Below, one piece after another: positions 1 to 12,500 of a stretch of 64,000 nt of DNA. Both the position numbers and the translations under genes were made by a program. This stretch comes from Daucus carota subsp. sativus (Eukaryota; Streptophyta; Magnoliopsida; Apiales; Apiaceae), in NCBI RefSeq assembly GCF_001625215.2, contig NC_030383.2, positions 59,696,949 to 59,760,948 on the forward strand. The letters are read 5' to 3'. Under the pieces are notes generated by a model, which saw only the letters and a program-made list of their open reading frames with translations, ran no database searches and had not been told where the DNA came from. The stretch's first letter is position 1. Each line of letters opens with the position of its first letter.

Positions 1-3000
1 TAGAAGTTTAAATAACTTAACAATAAAAAATTTTACATATAGTAAATTATACAAATTATTATTTAATAATAGATCTATAAACTTATAAATTTTAACTATA
101 CAAATATTGATTTAATAATAAATCTATAAACTTATAAATTTTTATTCCAAACATAAAAAATTATTATTATATTAAATATTTGGTTATATTAATGATACTA
201 ATGAAAAGTATATTCCGTTATAAAAACAATACAGAATCTATTCCATTATAAATATTTATCATGTATATCTTCTTATTATAAATTTTAAATATAGACAATA
301 ATTGTAGCATATAATTTTAGTAATGTAACTGAATTATGATCACATATGTATTCCTTTATTGATGTATTTCTTCAAGGTTAGTTATTCCTTAACTTATCAA
401 TCAATTTTTATTAAGGACGGGAGGAAACTCTTTTATCAGCATATTCACCTTACTTTTATAATTAAGTAATGGATGGAAGCTTTATAATCTGCATAATCAG
501 GTTAAGTTTAAAATTATTTCTATTTCTAAATACAAAGATTTATATAGTCTGCGTCGTTATAAAATCTGTTGCGTGATTTTATTTTATTTTCAATCAAATC
601 GTATATATTATTTTTAACATTTACAGCGTACTGATCGTCAATAACATAACACGATTATTTTGACTCTTACGTGCGTTGCATTTCATAACTCATATCTCAT
701 ATCATATTATTTGTTAATAAAAAATGTATAGCTTAACTATATAAAAAAACAAAAAACCATACTCATGTGCGTAACACGGGCCAAAAGCTATGAGCATATT
801 TTTATTTAAATAACTTAATAATAAATTTTCTTACATGCAATCAATTATAATTTTTTGTTATTTTATTTAAAATACGAGGGGTCGCCGTTAGCCGACCCCA
901 AAATTTTTTAATTATATAGTGATTACTATTTTCATGTCTTTTATAAATATTTTAGTAAAAATTATCAGATATTTTTATATATTTTAACTATACAAATAAT
1001 AATTTAATAATAGATCTATAAACTTATAAATTTTTATTCCAAACATAAAAAATTATTATTATATTAAATATTTGGTTATATTAATGATACTAATGAAAAG
1101 TATATTCTGCTATAAAGACAATACAGAATCTATTCCATTATAAATATTTATCACGTTTATCATCTTATTATAAAATTTAAATATAGACAATAATTGTAGC
1201 ATATAATTTCAGTAATATAACTGAATTAGATCACATATGTATTCCTTTATTGATGTAGTCCTTCAAGGTTAGTTAATCCTTAACTTATTTATCAAATTTT
1301 ATCAAAGGGAGGAAACTCTTTTATCAGCATATTCATCTTAATTTTATAATTAAGGAATGGATGGAAGTTTTATAATCTGCACAATCAGGTTAAGTTTAAA
1401 ATTATTTCTGTTTCTAAATACAAAGATTTATATAGTCTGCGTCGTTATAATTTCTGTTGCGTGATTTTTTTTTAATCGAATCATATATATTATCTTTCAC
1501 ATTTACGGCGTACTGATCGTCGATAATATAAAACGATTATTTGACTCTTACATACGTTGCCTTTCATAATTTATATCTCATATCATATTGTTTGTTAATG
1601 AAAAAAGGTATAGCTTAACTATAAAAAAACAAAAAATCATACCTATTTGCGTAGCACGGGTCAAAATGCTATGAGGATATTTTCATTTAAATAACTTAAC
1701 AATAAATTTTTTCACATACAATTAATTATAATTTTTTGTTATTTTATTTAAGATACGAGGGGTCGCCATTAGGCGACCTCGAGAAATTTTAATTATACAG
1801 TCATTACTATTTTCATGTCTTTTATAAATATTTTAGTAAAAATTACCAAATATTTTTAATTATTTTAACTATATAAATAATAATTTAATAATAGATCTAT
1901 AAACTTATAAATTTCTATTCCAAACATCAAAAATTTATTATTATATTAAATATTTGGTTATATTAATGATACTAATGCAAAGTATATTCCGTTATAAAAA
2001 CAATACATAATCTATTTCATTATAAATATTTATCACGTATATCTTCTTATTATAAATTTTAAATATATGCAATAATTGTAGCATGGTATTCCTTTATTGA
2101 TGTATTCCTGCAAGGTTAGTTATTCCTTAACTTATTTATCAATTTTTTTTAAGGAAGATAGGAAACTCTTTTATCAGCATATTCACCTTAATTTTATAAT
2201 TAAGGAATGGATGGAAGGTTTATAATCTGCATAATAGGGTTAAGTTTAAAATTATTTCTGTTTCTAAATACATAGATTAATATAGTCTGCGTTTTTATAA
2301 TTCCTGTTGCGTGATTTTATTGTTTTTCAATCGAATTATATATATTATCTTTAACATTTACAGCGTACTGATCGCCAATAACATAACACGATTATTTTGA
2401 CTCTTATATGCGTTGCCTTTCATAACTTATATCTTATATCATATTGTTTGTTAATAAAAAATGTATAGCTTACCTAGATAAAAAAAACAAAAAATCATAC
2501 CCATGTGCTTAGCACGGGCCAAAATGCTATGAGCATATTTTCATTTAAATAACTTAATAATAAATTTTTTTTACATACAATTAATTATAATTTTTTGTTA
2601 TTTTATTTAAGATATGAGGGGTCGCCGTTAGGCGAACCCCGAGAAATTTTAATTATATAGTCAATTAGTCATTATTATTTTCATGTCTTTTATAAATATT
2701 TTAGAAAAAATTACTTAATATTTTTTTATTATTTTATCTATACAAATAATGATTTAATAATAGATCTATAAACTTATAAACTTTTATTCAAAACAATTAT
2801 AAATTATCAATATATTATATATTTGGTTATATTAATGATACTAATGAAAATCTATTCTGTTATAAAAATTATACGGAAACTGTTTTATTAAAATATTTAT
2901 CACGTATATCTGCTTATTATCAATTTTAAATATAGTCAATAATTGTAGCATATAATTTTAGTAATGTAACTGAATTATGACTACTATGTATTTCTTTATT

Positions 3001-3186
3001 GATGTATTCGTTTAAGGTTAATTATTTCTCAATCAATTTATTAATATTAATTAAGGAAAGAGGAGACTCTAGCGTCGGCATATTCACCTTAATTTTATAA
3101 TTAAGGCATGAATGGAAGCTTTATAATTTGTATAATCAGGTTAAATTAAGAATTATTTATGTTTCTAAATACAAAGATTTATATAG
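1..3186. repeat. Tandem array of ~860 bp Helitron-like units, left part
   Basis: Three to four AT-rich units follow each other head-to-tail. Each carries the same landmarks in the same order: a 3'-type hairpin related to CCCGTGTGCGTAGCACGGG (762-780, 1642-1660, 2500-2518), then ATGCTATGAGCATATTTT, then a second palindrome with GGGGTCGCC and GGCGACCCC arms (878-899, 1759-1780, 2618-2640), a TAATAGATCTATAAACTTATAAA block, and an AAGGAATGGATGGAAG block. Hairpin-to-hairpin spacing is 880 and 858 bp. The window starts inside a unit. No open frame of note is present. The terminal hairpins resemble Helitron 3' ends, so I read this as tandem non-autonomous Helitron-derived repeats. The tandem arrangement is seen; the Helitron origin is inferred from the last copy. 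Confidence 0.75.
878..899. repeat. Conserved internal palindrome of the array units
   Basis: Arms GGGGTCG and CGACCCC flank an 8-base centre. The same palindrome recurs at 1759-1780 and 2618-2640, at the same place in each unit, about 115 bp after the CCCGTG hairpin. It is the only GC-rich block in otherwise AT-rich units. The unit around 7150-7200 has lost it. Function is unknown. Confidence 0.7.
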
Positions 3187-6100
3187 TGTAACATCTGGGA
3201 TTATCCGTGTAATTATTTGAATGATTAATGAATATTATATGAATTTTATGTGAATTTTGTGAATTAATTGGTTCCTGTTCTATTAATTTAGTTATGTATT
3301 CTTAATTAAATTTGAGGAATATCAATTTTTATATGTTCAGTACAAAATATAGTTTATTTAGATATTTTCATATCGATTTATGTATTGTCAGATGATTTTA
3401 TATTGGATTTACGGATTTAATTATGTATATTTTAATTAATTATTAATTATTCTGATTTCTTCAAAAACCGTCAACCTACAATGGTACCGAGATTTTACTT
3501 CCCGAAAATTTCAATAAAATTCACCTTTAGCTTAATTTGAACATTCCGGACATTTTTCATGTTTTGACTTTTTCGATCCGGAGTACGGTTTGTTCCGGAG
3601 CCGGTCCGGCGGAGTTTTTCGGTATTAGATAATTATCTAGTTGTCTCGATAAACGTGAAATACAATATTTTATTCTCATCCTTATCTTGTCATAATGACG
3701 GTGGGACCCGCATACTAATGACGGATTAAAAAGCCCCGTTTGATGATTATCTCGAAAACCGGTACCGATTGGACCCGTTTTATTAGTATAAAGCTATTAA
3801 ACATTGTATTTTCATGCCATATATGATTCAAAGGGGTACTAATTATTCATAAGTATAAATATACTTAACTGTACTTTATTTTATTACGAAAATCATAAAA
3901 CCAGTTAAAACCGAGAAATTCCTGAGAGAGTTCTTCGTGTTCTTGAGATTCAAACGAGGATTTGGACGCGTTATCGGACTCGGATTTTGGTGTTCAAGGA
4001 CTCAAATTGAAGGTTTTAACAAGTAGAATCATAATCTAGCATCAAAATCAGTGCAGCAACATCAGGTGGGTATGGATTTTGAGTTTTAAATTCGAAATAA
4101 ATAGGCTTAAATTAGGGCTTTTTGATTTTGAAGTTGTTTATGTGTTTTGATGATTGTATGTTGTAGATAATGTTCTCCTGGTCATTTTGGTATATCATAT
4201 GTTTGATTTGGAGTTCAATAACATAGTTAATTTTAAGTTTAATTATCGAGGGTTGAAATTAGGGTTTATGTTCGTATGAATGTCCTCAATTGAAATTTGG
4301 GGCTTTTTGATTCTGGAGGTAGAAGTGAAATTGGAAGGTAGCACCGTGTTTGTAATGATCTCAGGAACATGTACATATCTTCAAAAGTTATCTGAGGTTC
4401 ATGGTTTGGCTGAATCGACGAGAAGAAGTTTCGCCGGCGACGGCGAACTTCTTCGAGTTATTCCGGCCAATTCACGAACCTCCAGCTCGATTTGATGAGT
4501 GATACAGATTCCTGGTAAGTTGTAGATGCAATCTGCACTTTGGTGTTGAGGTTGGGGTTTCGTGGCGATTTTCCGGCGAAAATCCGGTGAAGACCGCCGG
4601 AGGTGGTGACCGGAGGGGTCAAATTGCAATTTGACCCTCCAATTTCTGAAAACGATGCACACAGCCCCCTGAAGTTTCCCAACTTTGCAGTTTAAACCTT
4701 GACGTTTTAAAATCTTTTAAAAAGTTTTATTTCTTTAAATTTAATTTCGAAAATCATTTATTTTAATTTCAAAAATTGTTTTTAATTATTTATTAATTCA
4801 AAAATAAATTTGATTTAATTTATTAATTAATTTTAATTAGTAATTAATTATAATAATTAGTCAATTAATTTAATTATTAATTGATTAATTGTTTTAATTA
4901 ATTATTAATTGATTTTAATTAATTTATTAATTAGATTTAATTATTTTAAATAATTTTAAATGATTTTAAAATTCCGAAAAATAGTTTCGAGCTTTAAAAT
5001 ATTATTTTAAAATATGATTGAAGCTCGTTAATTGATTTCAAAGGATTTCGGACTTGATTTCGAGTATCCAAAAATTGATTATTTATTTATAAAATGATTC
5101 TTTGACCCGTTTTAATTCCGAAAAATGTTTAAAAATTCATAATAAATACCAGAAAAATCCGTGTGCCTTCAAACTTCTTTTGAAAAATATATTTTATTAA
5201 ATATTTTATGCGATATGTGCTATGTGCTATCTAATTGACATGTTATGTGTCTACGTGATTGATATAAAATTGTTTTTGACATATCTTTTGATCCGTAAAT
5301 CGGATTTGGGTGAAACGAAGGGTAGATAGAAGCTCGTTTCGAATGTAAGATGATGAGAATAGTATGAGATCACCTATTGATAATTAGTTGTGATGATTAG
5401 CAGAGAAGCGAGGCGTAATAAAAGGGAAAGCAAGTGGATATAGAATAGTATATCGAGCAGGAGCGATTGAAATTTGAAATCGTCAGTATAAGGCAAGTTT
5501 CCTTGATACTTTCCTCCAATTATATATATATGATCCTTGATGTGATTGCTTTGCGATCTATCTAATTCACTCATGACACTTATTGAGCCATATCATGAAT
5601 TGTTTAATTCACCGATTCTTAAACCATCAACTAGATTCTTTGACTATCAATTGAACTATTCATTCATTAATTCTTGAGCCATTAACTTGATTCTTTGATA
5701 TCTATTTTGGAAACTTTATTCAATTGTAAACCTTCAAACCTTGAGATTCTTGGATAACTACCATATAAACCTTATTTCAATGTTTTGACACACCTTTGAT
5801 CTTCAAACCAATCGACTGGAAGTCAATCATACCTGGAATACCATACACCCCAAAATTTTTGTTCCTTTTCAATAACTTAATTTCTTTGGATTTGAAAATA
5901 CCCTTTTTACCTATGAATTCTTTAATAAAACCAGAGACCTTCTTTCATACAAACCATGATTATTGTTCACTTGAAATCCAGATATGCTATATCTGATTCC
6001 TTGACTCGTGGAATTATTCCTGATTCTTATTTTGGAATATCCTTAAAATACTTCTGAAATGAATGCTGTTTCTGCTCCAAAATTTAATTATGTTCTTAAT

Positions 6101-6810
6101 GATTCTGTTTATTGCATTATATTGTTATTCATCCTGATTTATAATAGAATTGGATAGTTTTTTTTAAATGGACCAAATGAATGGTCAGACCAGATGAGTG
6201 GTCACTTTAGGCCAATGTGTGCCTTGGATCCAGTAAACGAGCATGGCGGGGCCTGCTCGGGGTTAGTGTCTGACTGATCAGCAGCCTAACCTTTGGTTTT
6301 AAAAAAATAAAATTTAATATCCAATTCTAATTGAAAATCTAAAAAGAAACTTGATATTGAGATTGATTCTCTTAAGTACTGATTTCCATCATCTTTTGAT
6401 AAATGTTTAAATGGATATTGTTATACTTGCTGAGCTTGTTAGCTCACTCTTGCGAAACTCTATGTTCTTTCCAGTGAAAGCAGAGAAGGTTGGTAGCGAT
6501 GACCCTCAGGCTAGTGGTAAGGCCAGGATTCCAGGCTGAGAGATGGATAGAGCTATCGGCAGCACTTGATGTTTATATATGTATTAGTTTGAGTTTCCAG
6601 ATACGAATATTGTGTAAGCTTGTAAGAATTTAAGATTATATTTTGGGATTTGGGTTGTAATAATTAAAGTTGTGTTGTGGCTTGTTTTATACTTTAACCT
6701 GTTGCGATCCATGGACAGTTAAGGGTCACTGTATATATTATATTATTAATTACAGGTGGATGTTAAGGTGTGGACCCCAAACTTCTGACCCGGGTTTGGA
6801 GGGCGCCACA
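3187..6810 (+). mobile_element. Solo LTR, Ty3/gypsy-type (3.6 kb)
   Basis: The element starts TGTAACATCTGGG and ends GGGCGCCACA (TG...CA) and is flanked by a perfect 5 bp target duplication TATAG (3182-3186 and 6811-6815). Inside are a TATA-like TATAAATATA at 3854-3863, a run of short stop-filled frames, and a block near 6420-6460 (CTTGCTGAGCTTGTTAGCTC). There is no gag-pol, no second LTR copy, and no primer-binding site or polypurine tract, so a solo LTR left by recombination fits better than a whole element. The long TGTAAC-type LTR suggests Ty3/gypsy, but the lineage is a guess. It interrupts one unit of the tandem array, so it is younger than the array. Confidence 0.8.
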
Positions 6811-8047
6811 TATAGTCCGCGTCGTCATAATTTCTGTTGCGTGATTTTATTTTTTCAATCGAAATTCGTATATATTTTATCTTTAACATCTACAACGTAC
6901 TGATCGTCAATAACATAACTCGAGTATTTTGACTATTACATACGTTGCCTTTCATAACTTATATCTCATATCATATTGTTTGTTAATAAAAAATTTATAG
7001 GTTAACTAGATAAAAACAAATCATACCCGTGTGCGTAGCACGGGCCGAAATACTATGAGCATATTTTTCTATAAATAAAAATTTGATAAATGAGCATATT
7101 TTCATTTAAATAACTTAACAATAAAATTTGTTGCATATAGTTTATTATAATTTTTCGTTATTTTATTTAAGATACAATTACCTATTTTTAGAAACAATTA
7201 CCTATTTTTTTTACTATATTAACTATACAAACAATGATTTGATTATTGATCCATAAACTTATAAATTTTTATTCTGAACTTGAAATATTTGGTTATATCA
7301 ATGATACTAATGAAAAATCTATTCTGTTATAAAATCAATACAGTATATCTATTATATAGATATTTATCACGTATATCTTTTTACTATCAATTTTCGGTAT
7401 AGACAATAATTGTAGCATATAATTATAGTAATGTAACTGAATTATGACTACATATGTATTCCTTTATTGATGTTTAAGGTTAATTATTTCTTAACCTATT
7501 TATCAATTTTTATTAAGGACGGGTGGAAACTCTATCATCAACATATTTACCTTAATTTAATAAATAAGGAATGGATGGAAGATTTATAATCTGGATAATC
7601 AGGTTAAGTCATGTTTCCAAATACAAAGATTTATATAGTCCGCGTCGTTATAAACATTTTTTCGTGAGTTTATTTTTTTTTCAATCGACATTCATATATA
7701 TTATCTTTAACATCTACAACGTACTGATCGCCAATAACATAACTCTAAGTATTTTAACTCTTACATACGTGTCTTTCATAACTTATATCTCATATCATAC
7801 TGTTTGTTAATAAAAAATGTATAGGTTAATTAGATAAAAAAAACAAAAAATCATACTCGTGTGCGTAGCACGAGCCAAAATGCTAATAAACACGTTAAAT
7901 TTTATAACTTAAAACTCATAAATAGGTAGTTTGACTGCGCCTATTACCCGTCAGATTTGGGGTTATTCACGACAGAAAATATAGTTTAAGTTGATAAAAA
8001 ATCAAAGAATCAATACCCGTGTGCGTAGCACGGGCCAAAAAGGCTAG
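6811..8047. repeat. Tandem array, right part, ending in a Helitron 3' terminus
   Basis: The unit broken by the LTR resumes at TATAGTCCGCGTCG and reaches a CCCGTG hairpin at 7026-7044. A full unit (about 830 bp, without the GGGGTCGCC palindrome) follows to 7856-7874, then a short 160 bp remnant ends at 8047. After subtracting the LTR and one target duplication, the spacing from the hairpin at 2500 to that at 7026 is about 897 bp, the array period. The last hairpin (8016-8034) lies 9 bases before CTAG (8044-8047) and a T, the usual Helitron 3' terminus and target base. Confidence 0.75.
8016..8047. other. Helitron-type 3' terminus (hairpin plus CTAG|T)
   Basis: CCCGTG and CACGGG arms are separated by TGCGTAG, followed by CCAAAAAGG and CTAG, then T. 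This matches the CTRR end with an upstream hairpin that defines Helitron 3' ends. The other copies in the array keep the hairpin but end in GCTATGAG or GCTAATAA, so this is the only one with an intact-looking terminus. Confidence 0.7.
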
Positions 8048-8104
8048 TCAGCTTCAAAAACTAAACCTAAAGATCCCAGGGCAATATTCAACCATACATA
8101 GACT

Positions 8105-8514
8105 CAGGCCCGGCCCAGAGGGAGGGCAACCAGGGCGACCGCCCAGGGCCCAAAAAATTTAGGGGCCCAAAATTTATATAATTTATGTATTGTTATTAGT
8201 ATATATCAATCCAGTAAGCCTATTCTATCCTAAGTGATTAGGTCCGTACCTAAACTAATGGTACTATTAATCATACACTAACAGATAAATGTCATCAAAC
8301 ATTTGTTTAATCTTCTTTTTTTTACATCTAGTACACTTTATTGTTAAAACTTGATTGTTTTATAGTTACTTTCTTACGGAAGTGGACTAAAATTTGAGTT
8401 TGCATTGCTACAGCCTACAAGGTCATGTTTTTATCAAATTTAATGAAGTAAAAAAAATTAGAGTCCATTTTCTTCTTTCGCCCCTAGGCCCTCAAAAGGT
8501 ATGGAACGGCCCTG
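8105..8514. mobile_element. hAT-type MITE (410 bp)
   Basis: A perfect 8 bp target duplication CATAGACT flanks the element (8097-8104 and 8515-8522). The ends are CAGGCCCGGCC and, inverted, GGAACGGCCCTG: short imperfect terminal inverted repeats starting CAGG. The 8 bp duplication is typical of hAT transposons. No coding capacity. Confidence 0.8.
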
Positions 8515-8522
8515 CATAGACT

Positions 8523-9042
8523 AATAAATCCAAACTAACTTAGACGAGCAAAAGACTACAGACCTAGAACCATAACAGAAATAAGACAATCTTAGAACAA
8601 AAGCTTGCAACAGAAATAAAAAACGCATTTCAAGCTGCGCTACACCAAGACCAACATTTTCTCAAGAGTTTAGACGAGCTATAATGACATGATATCAGAT
8701 ATAATTATTTGAAATAATATGATTAAAATCGATATTTTCTCATCCAAAATAAAGAATATGATTTGAACAACCTGAATTACCACACTTTTGAGTCACAAAT
8801 TTTGTTGTGAAAATTGAAATTCAAAATTATCTAGCCAATATACACATTCAAATTTAAAATTATTTCATTTATCTCGGACTAATTTTTTAAAATTGTCCCA
8901 GCCACTCACGTGCTAGCCTACCGTCTCATGTGCCTCTCTTACAAAACCCCCAATCTGAATCAGCGCCGTTCGAACCTTTTATAGCTCGTTTTGTTTGTAT
9001 AATTAGGGTTAGGGTTTTTACAGACCTCTCTTCACTCCAACA
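8523..9042 (+). promoter_or_regulatory. Upstream region of the zinc-knuckle gene
   Basis: AT-rich spacer to about 8880, then a more mixed stretch with CACGTG (8907-8912), a G-box-like core, and AATTAGGGTTAGGGTTTTT (9001-9019), a telobox-like motif common in leaders of plant genes for RNA-binding and ribosome-related proteins. No convincing TATA box. The transcription start is not determined. Confidence 0.4.
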
Positions 9043-9514
9043 ATGGTGAAAGCCAAGAAAATCGCCAAATTGGACGAAGAAGAAGAGTTGAATCCCCCAA
9101 TTAAGCTCAGTAGCGACGACGATGAGGAGGCTAACGAGGATCTGACGTTGAAAATCGTGCGGAAAGCTATGTTACGAGCTTGTGGGCAGAAATTAGAGAG
9201 TGAAGAGCCTGAGGAGGTTACTGAGGTGAAGAAGAAGAAGGTGAAGAAAGTGAGGAGGAAGAGTAAACGGATTAAAACTCAAAGCGACAGCGTAAGCGCT
9301 ATGTTTTTACGTGTATATGTTTTGTTTTGGTTTGATGTGGTGCGGTTTGTGTGGGGGAATCTGAGAATTAATGTTGATATGTTATTTTGTGAGTAGCGCT
9401 GAGTAAGAGTTAATTTGAGCTGTGAGAGGGAGAGGGAGGGGGGGAGAGAGAGAGAGTAAAGTTATGCAAATTTGGAATTTTTTTGATTAATCTAGGCAGA
9501 TGATAGTTATGTGT

Positions 9515-9580
<66 letters not shown>

Positions 9581-12500
9581 ACCTGATTACGATCAGCTCC
9601 AGCAAGAGGGGAGGGAGGGGGAGAGAGAGAGAGATCTGATTACGATCAGCTCCCGCATGAGGGGGATAGAGAAGATTTATGCCAATTTGGAATTTTTATG
9701 ATTAAGCTTGCAAGATGAGTTGGTGACTAGGTATGTTGTAGTCTAGTGTCGATATTAATATTGTTTACATTTTTGGCCTCTATTTTCGGGATAATTGAAG
9801 TACTTGCTAAAAAAATGCGAGTTAAGTGTGTTTTTATTTTTTGTGTTGTCATGTGACATTTTTATGATCAAGCTTTCTAGATGAGTTGACGACTAATTAT
9901 GTTGTAGTCATGTGTCGATATTAATATCGTTTACATTTTTCGCCTCTATTCTTGGGATAATTGAAGTATTTGCTAAAAAGGTGCGAGTTAGTGAGTATAT
10001 TTTTATTGGGTAGTCAAGGCACACATTTGTTGTCTAGTGTTGTCATGTGACAATGTCGTGCTTTGATTAAAGATATGTGCAATATGTGTTTTCTTACAGT
10101 TTGGGTTAAAAGATAGAATTTTTGTTTACTGTACTGCTAGAATTGCTACAAAGTGAATTATATGGTCTAGCAGATTTATGTTGTGTTTATTCAGTGTATT
10201 AAGTAATCATTTTTGTTGGATTGTTGGATCTGTAATTTTACTATTAGGCCTTTTGTCAATCTTTTATTGAATAGGTGACTGAGGGGGTGGAAGCATTGGT
10301 TACAGAGAAAGAAACAATGGTTGTGGAGAAAGAACCAATGATTGCAGAGAAAGAAGCAATAGAAGCAGAGAAAGAAGCATTGGTTGTGGAGAAGGAAACA
10401 GATAAGGCGGAAGAATGCAAGTCTGTGGAGACTGATAATTTGGTAGAACCAGAAAATAAAAAAGATGATAATGCTGTCCTTCGAAAGCTTCTTGTGAGTT
10501 GGAAGTAAATTATTTGAAGCTGTTTTGCGGAAAATGTTTTCTTATAAAGGCTTATTATGGTATATGTTTTACACATGATCCTCTCAGAGAGGGCCTAGGT
10601 ACTTTGATCCCCCAGATAGTAGTTGGGGAACATGCTATAACTGTGGTGAGGGAGGACACACAGCTGTGAAATGTAAAGCAGCTAAGCGTACAAAACCTTG
10701 CTTTGTTTGTGGGAGCTTGGAGCATAATGTAAAGCAGTGCACCAAGGTTTGTATTTGGACTCTACTTTGTGAAAATAGAAAAAAAAACAAATATTTTTTC
10801 TATCTTCTTTTGAGCATCTGTGATAATATATAGTTATTTGTGCTATATGTTTACATTGTTCATTTGTACTTGATATTAAAAATTGTTAAAACATGGGAAG
10901 TAATGATAAGAGAATATTCTACGTGGTGTGTTAGTAGGCTGTGCAGAGAAGAAAATTACAGGAAGCATTTATAAATAAATGCACATGACTAGAATGGGAT
11001 GAAGTGTGTTCATCCGAGTATATATTTGACCTATAGGTTTAAATTTAATTGCATGCTACAAAAAACTCCCCTTTACTTTTTTTTTTATTGATTTGCAATA
11101 ATCATGCAATTGTGACTGACATCAAATGACAAGTACATTATGTCATCCCAACATTATGTTATTAACATAGAATAAGAAACTGTAGGTGGAACTAGGACTT
11201 TTAATTCTGGAGAAATATGGGGCTTGCAAGAAGTTTTCTATGTATTTCACAAGCTCTTGGTGAAGGTTTTATTAGTTTGTAGCTGTTGTTTCTGTCCTTC
11301 GAACCCATTAGTACATAAAGGTAAATGATGCGAGTAAACTGTAGATAAAAACATGAAATAAAGCTGTGCAGGCCTTCAAACTTCTGATTTGTCAACAATA
11401 ACAATTTTATAGGAAGTAGAAATGCTTACAGACTGTAATTGAGCATTTTTAAAACATGGTTAAGGTCTAGTTGAACTCTGTTTGGCATTTTTTCTGCTTA
11501 TCTGTTTGTTATGCATTCTACTCATAGATTTTAAGGTTATCTCAAGAATTAGAAAACAATGGACAGAGACTTTTTAGGCTCGTTAGTATATGATATCTTT
11601 AGTAGTTGCCGTATAATGATATCTACTCGCTGTGTTTCTCTTTGACTAAGTGTAGTTTGACCAAGTTGACTGTATTTTTTCTTTGATAAAGATACTTCCA
11701 CTTAAATGAATTAAAAAAAAAATTATTTTAACATAGACATGTGAATATTCTCCTTATTTTTGTATTTCACCTATATCCAGGTGCCGCACTTTTCCGTCTG
11801 GGGTATATGTTGGCACTTTTATTTTAATTCGTGTTCTTCTGTAGGGAAAAGATTGTTATATCTGCAAAAAGGGAGGTCACCGTGCTAAAGATTGCCGAGA
11901 AAAGAAAGTAGCTGGGGGTCCTCAGAGCTCTAACTTATGTTTGAAATGTGGTGAATTTGGACATGAAATGTTTACATGTAGGAATGATTATCTATCTGAG
12001 GATCTCAAGGTCAGTGTGCCTATCAACAATGTGTGTTGTGCTTGTGCATGGTGTATGTAATGTGGTCTATGGATTTCTATGAATATACTGTTACTGTAAC
12101 ATTTAATGTAATATATTCAGGAAATACGATGTTACGTCTGCAAGAGTTTTGGCCACCTTTGTTGTGTTAATTATGGTGATTCCACAGCTGGACAAGTCTC
12201 TTGTTACAGATGTGGTAAAGCAGGCCATACTGGTTTGGTAAGTTGTATAAGTTTTTTTTATAATCTTTTCTACAAATTCGCAGACAAAATACCCAGATTC
12301 TCATTATCTATTCACTATCGCGATCCTCTTTCTCAATCAATGGATAAGTATAGTTATAGACTAAGCAACATGAATTATAAACCATGCATTCTTTTGATAT
12401 AAATATTGTGTAAATTCAACCTGTAATATTTGAAAATCCCGCCCTCCCCGCCCCTAACAATTATTGTGCTGAAGGCTTACCTCGATAATTCTTTCCTCTC

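Noticed and set aside
878..899. Rho-independent terminator-like hairpin
   Set aside because: The DNA is a plant nuclear repeat; hairpin plus AT-rich flank is expected here and there is no gene upstream.
4280..5996. Short open frames in the first solo LTR
   Set aside because: Under 90 codons, no recognisable motif, in non-coding LTR sequence.
3187..6810. Complete LTR retrotransposon
   Set aside because: Its left part does not recur at its right end and no gag-pol is present, so a solo LTR is the simpler reading. The same holds for 35629-39088.
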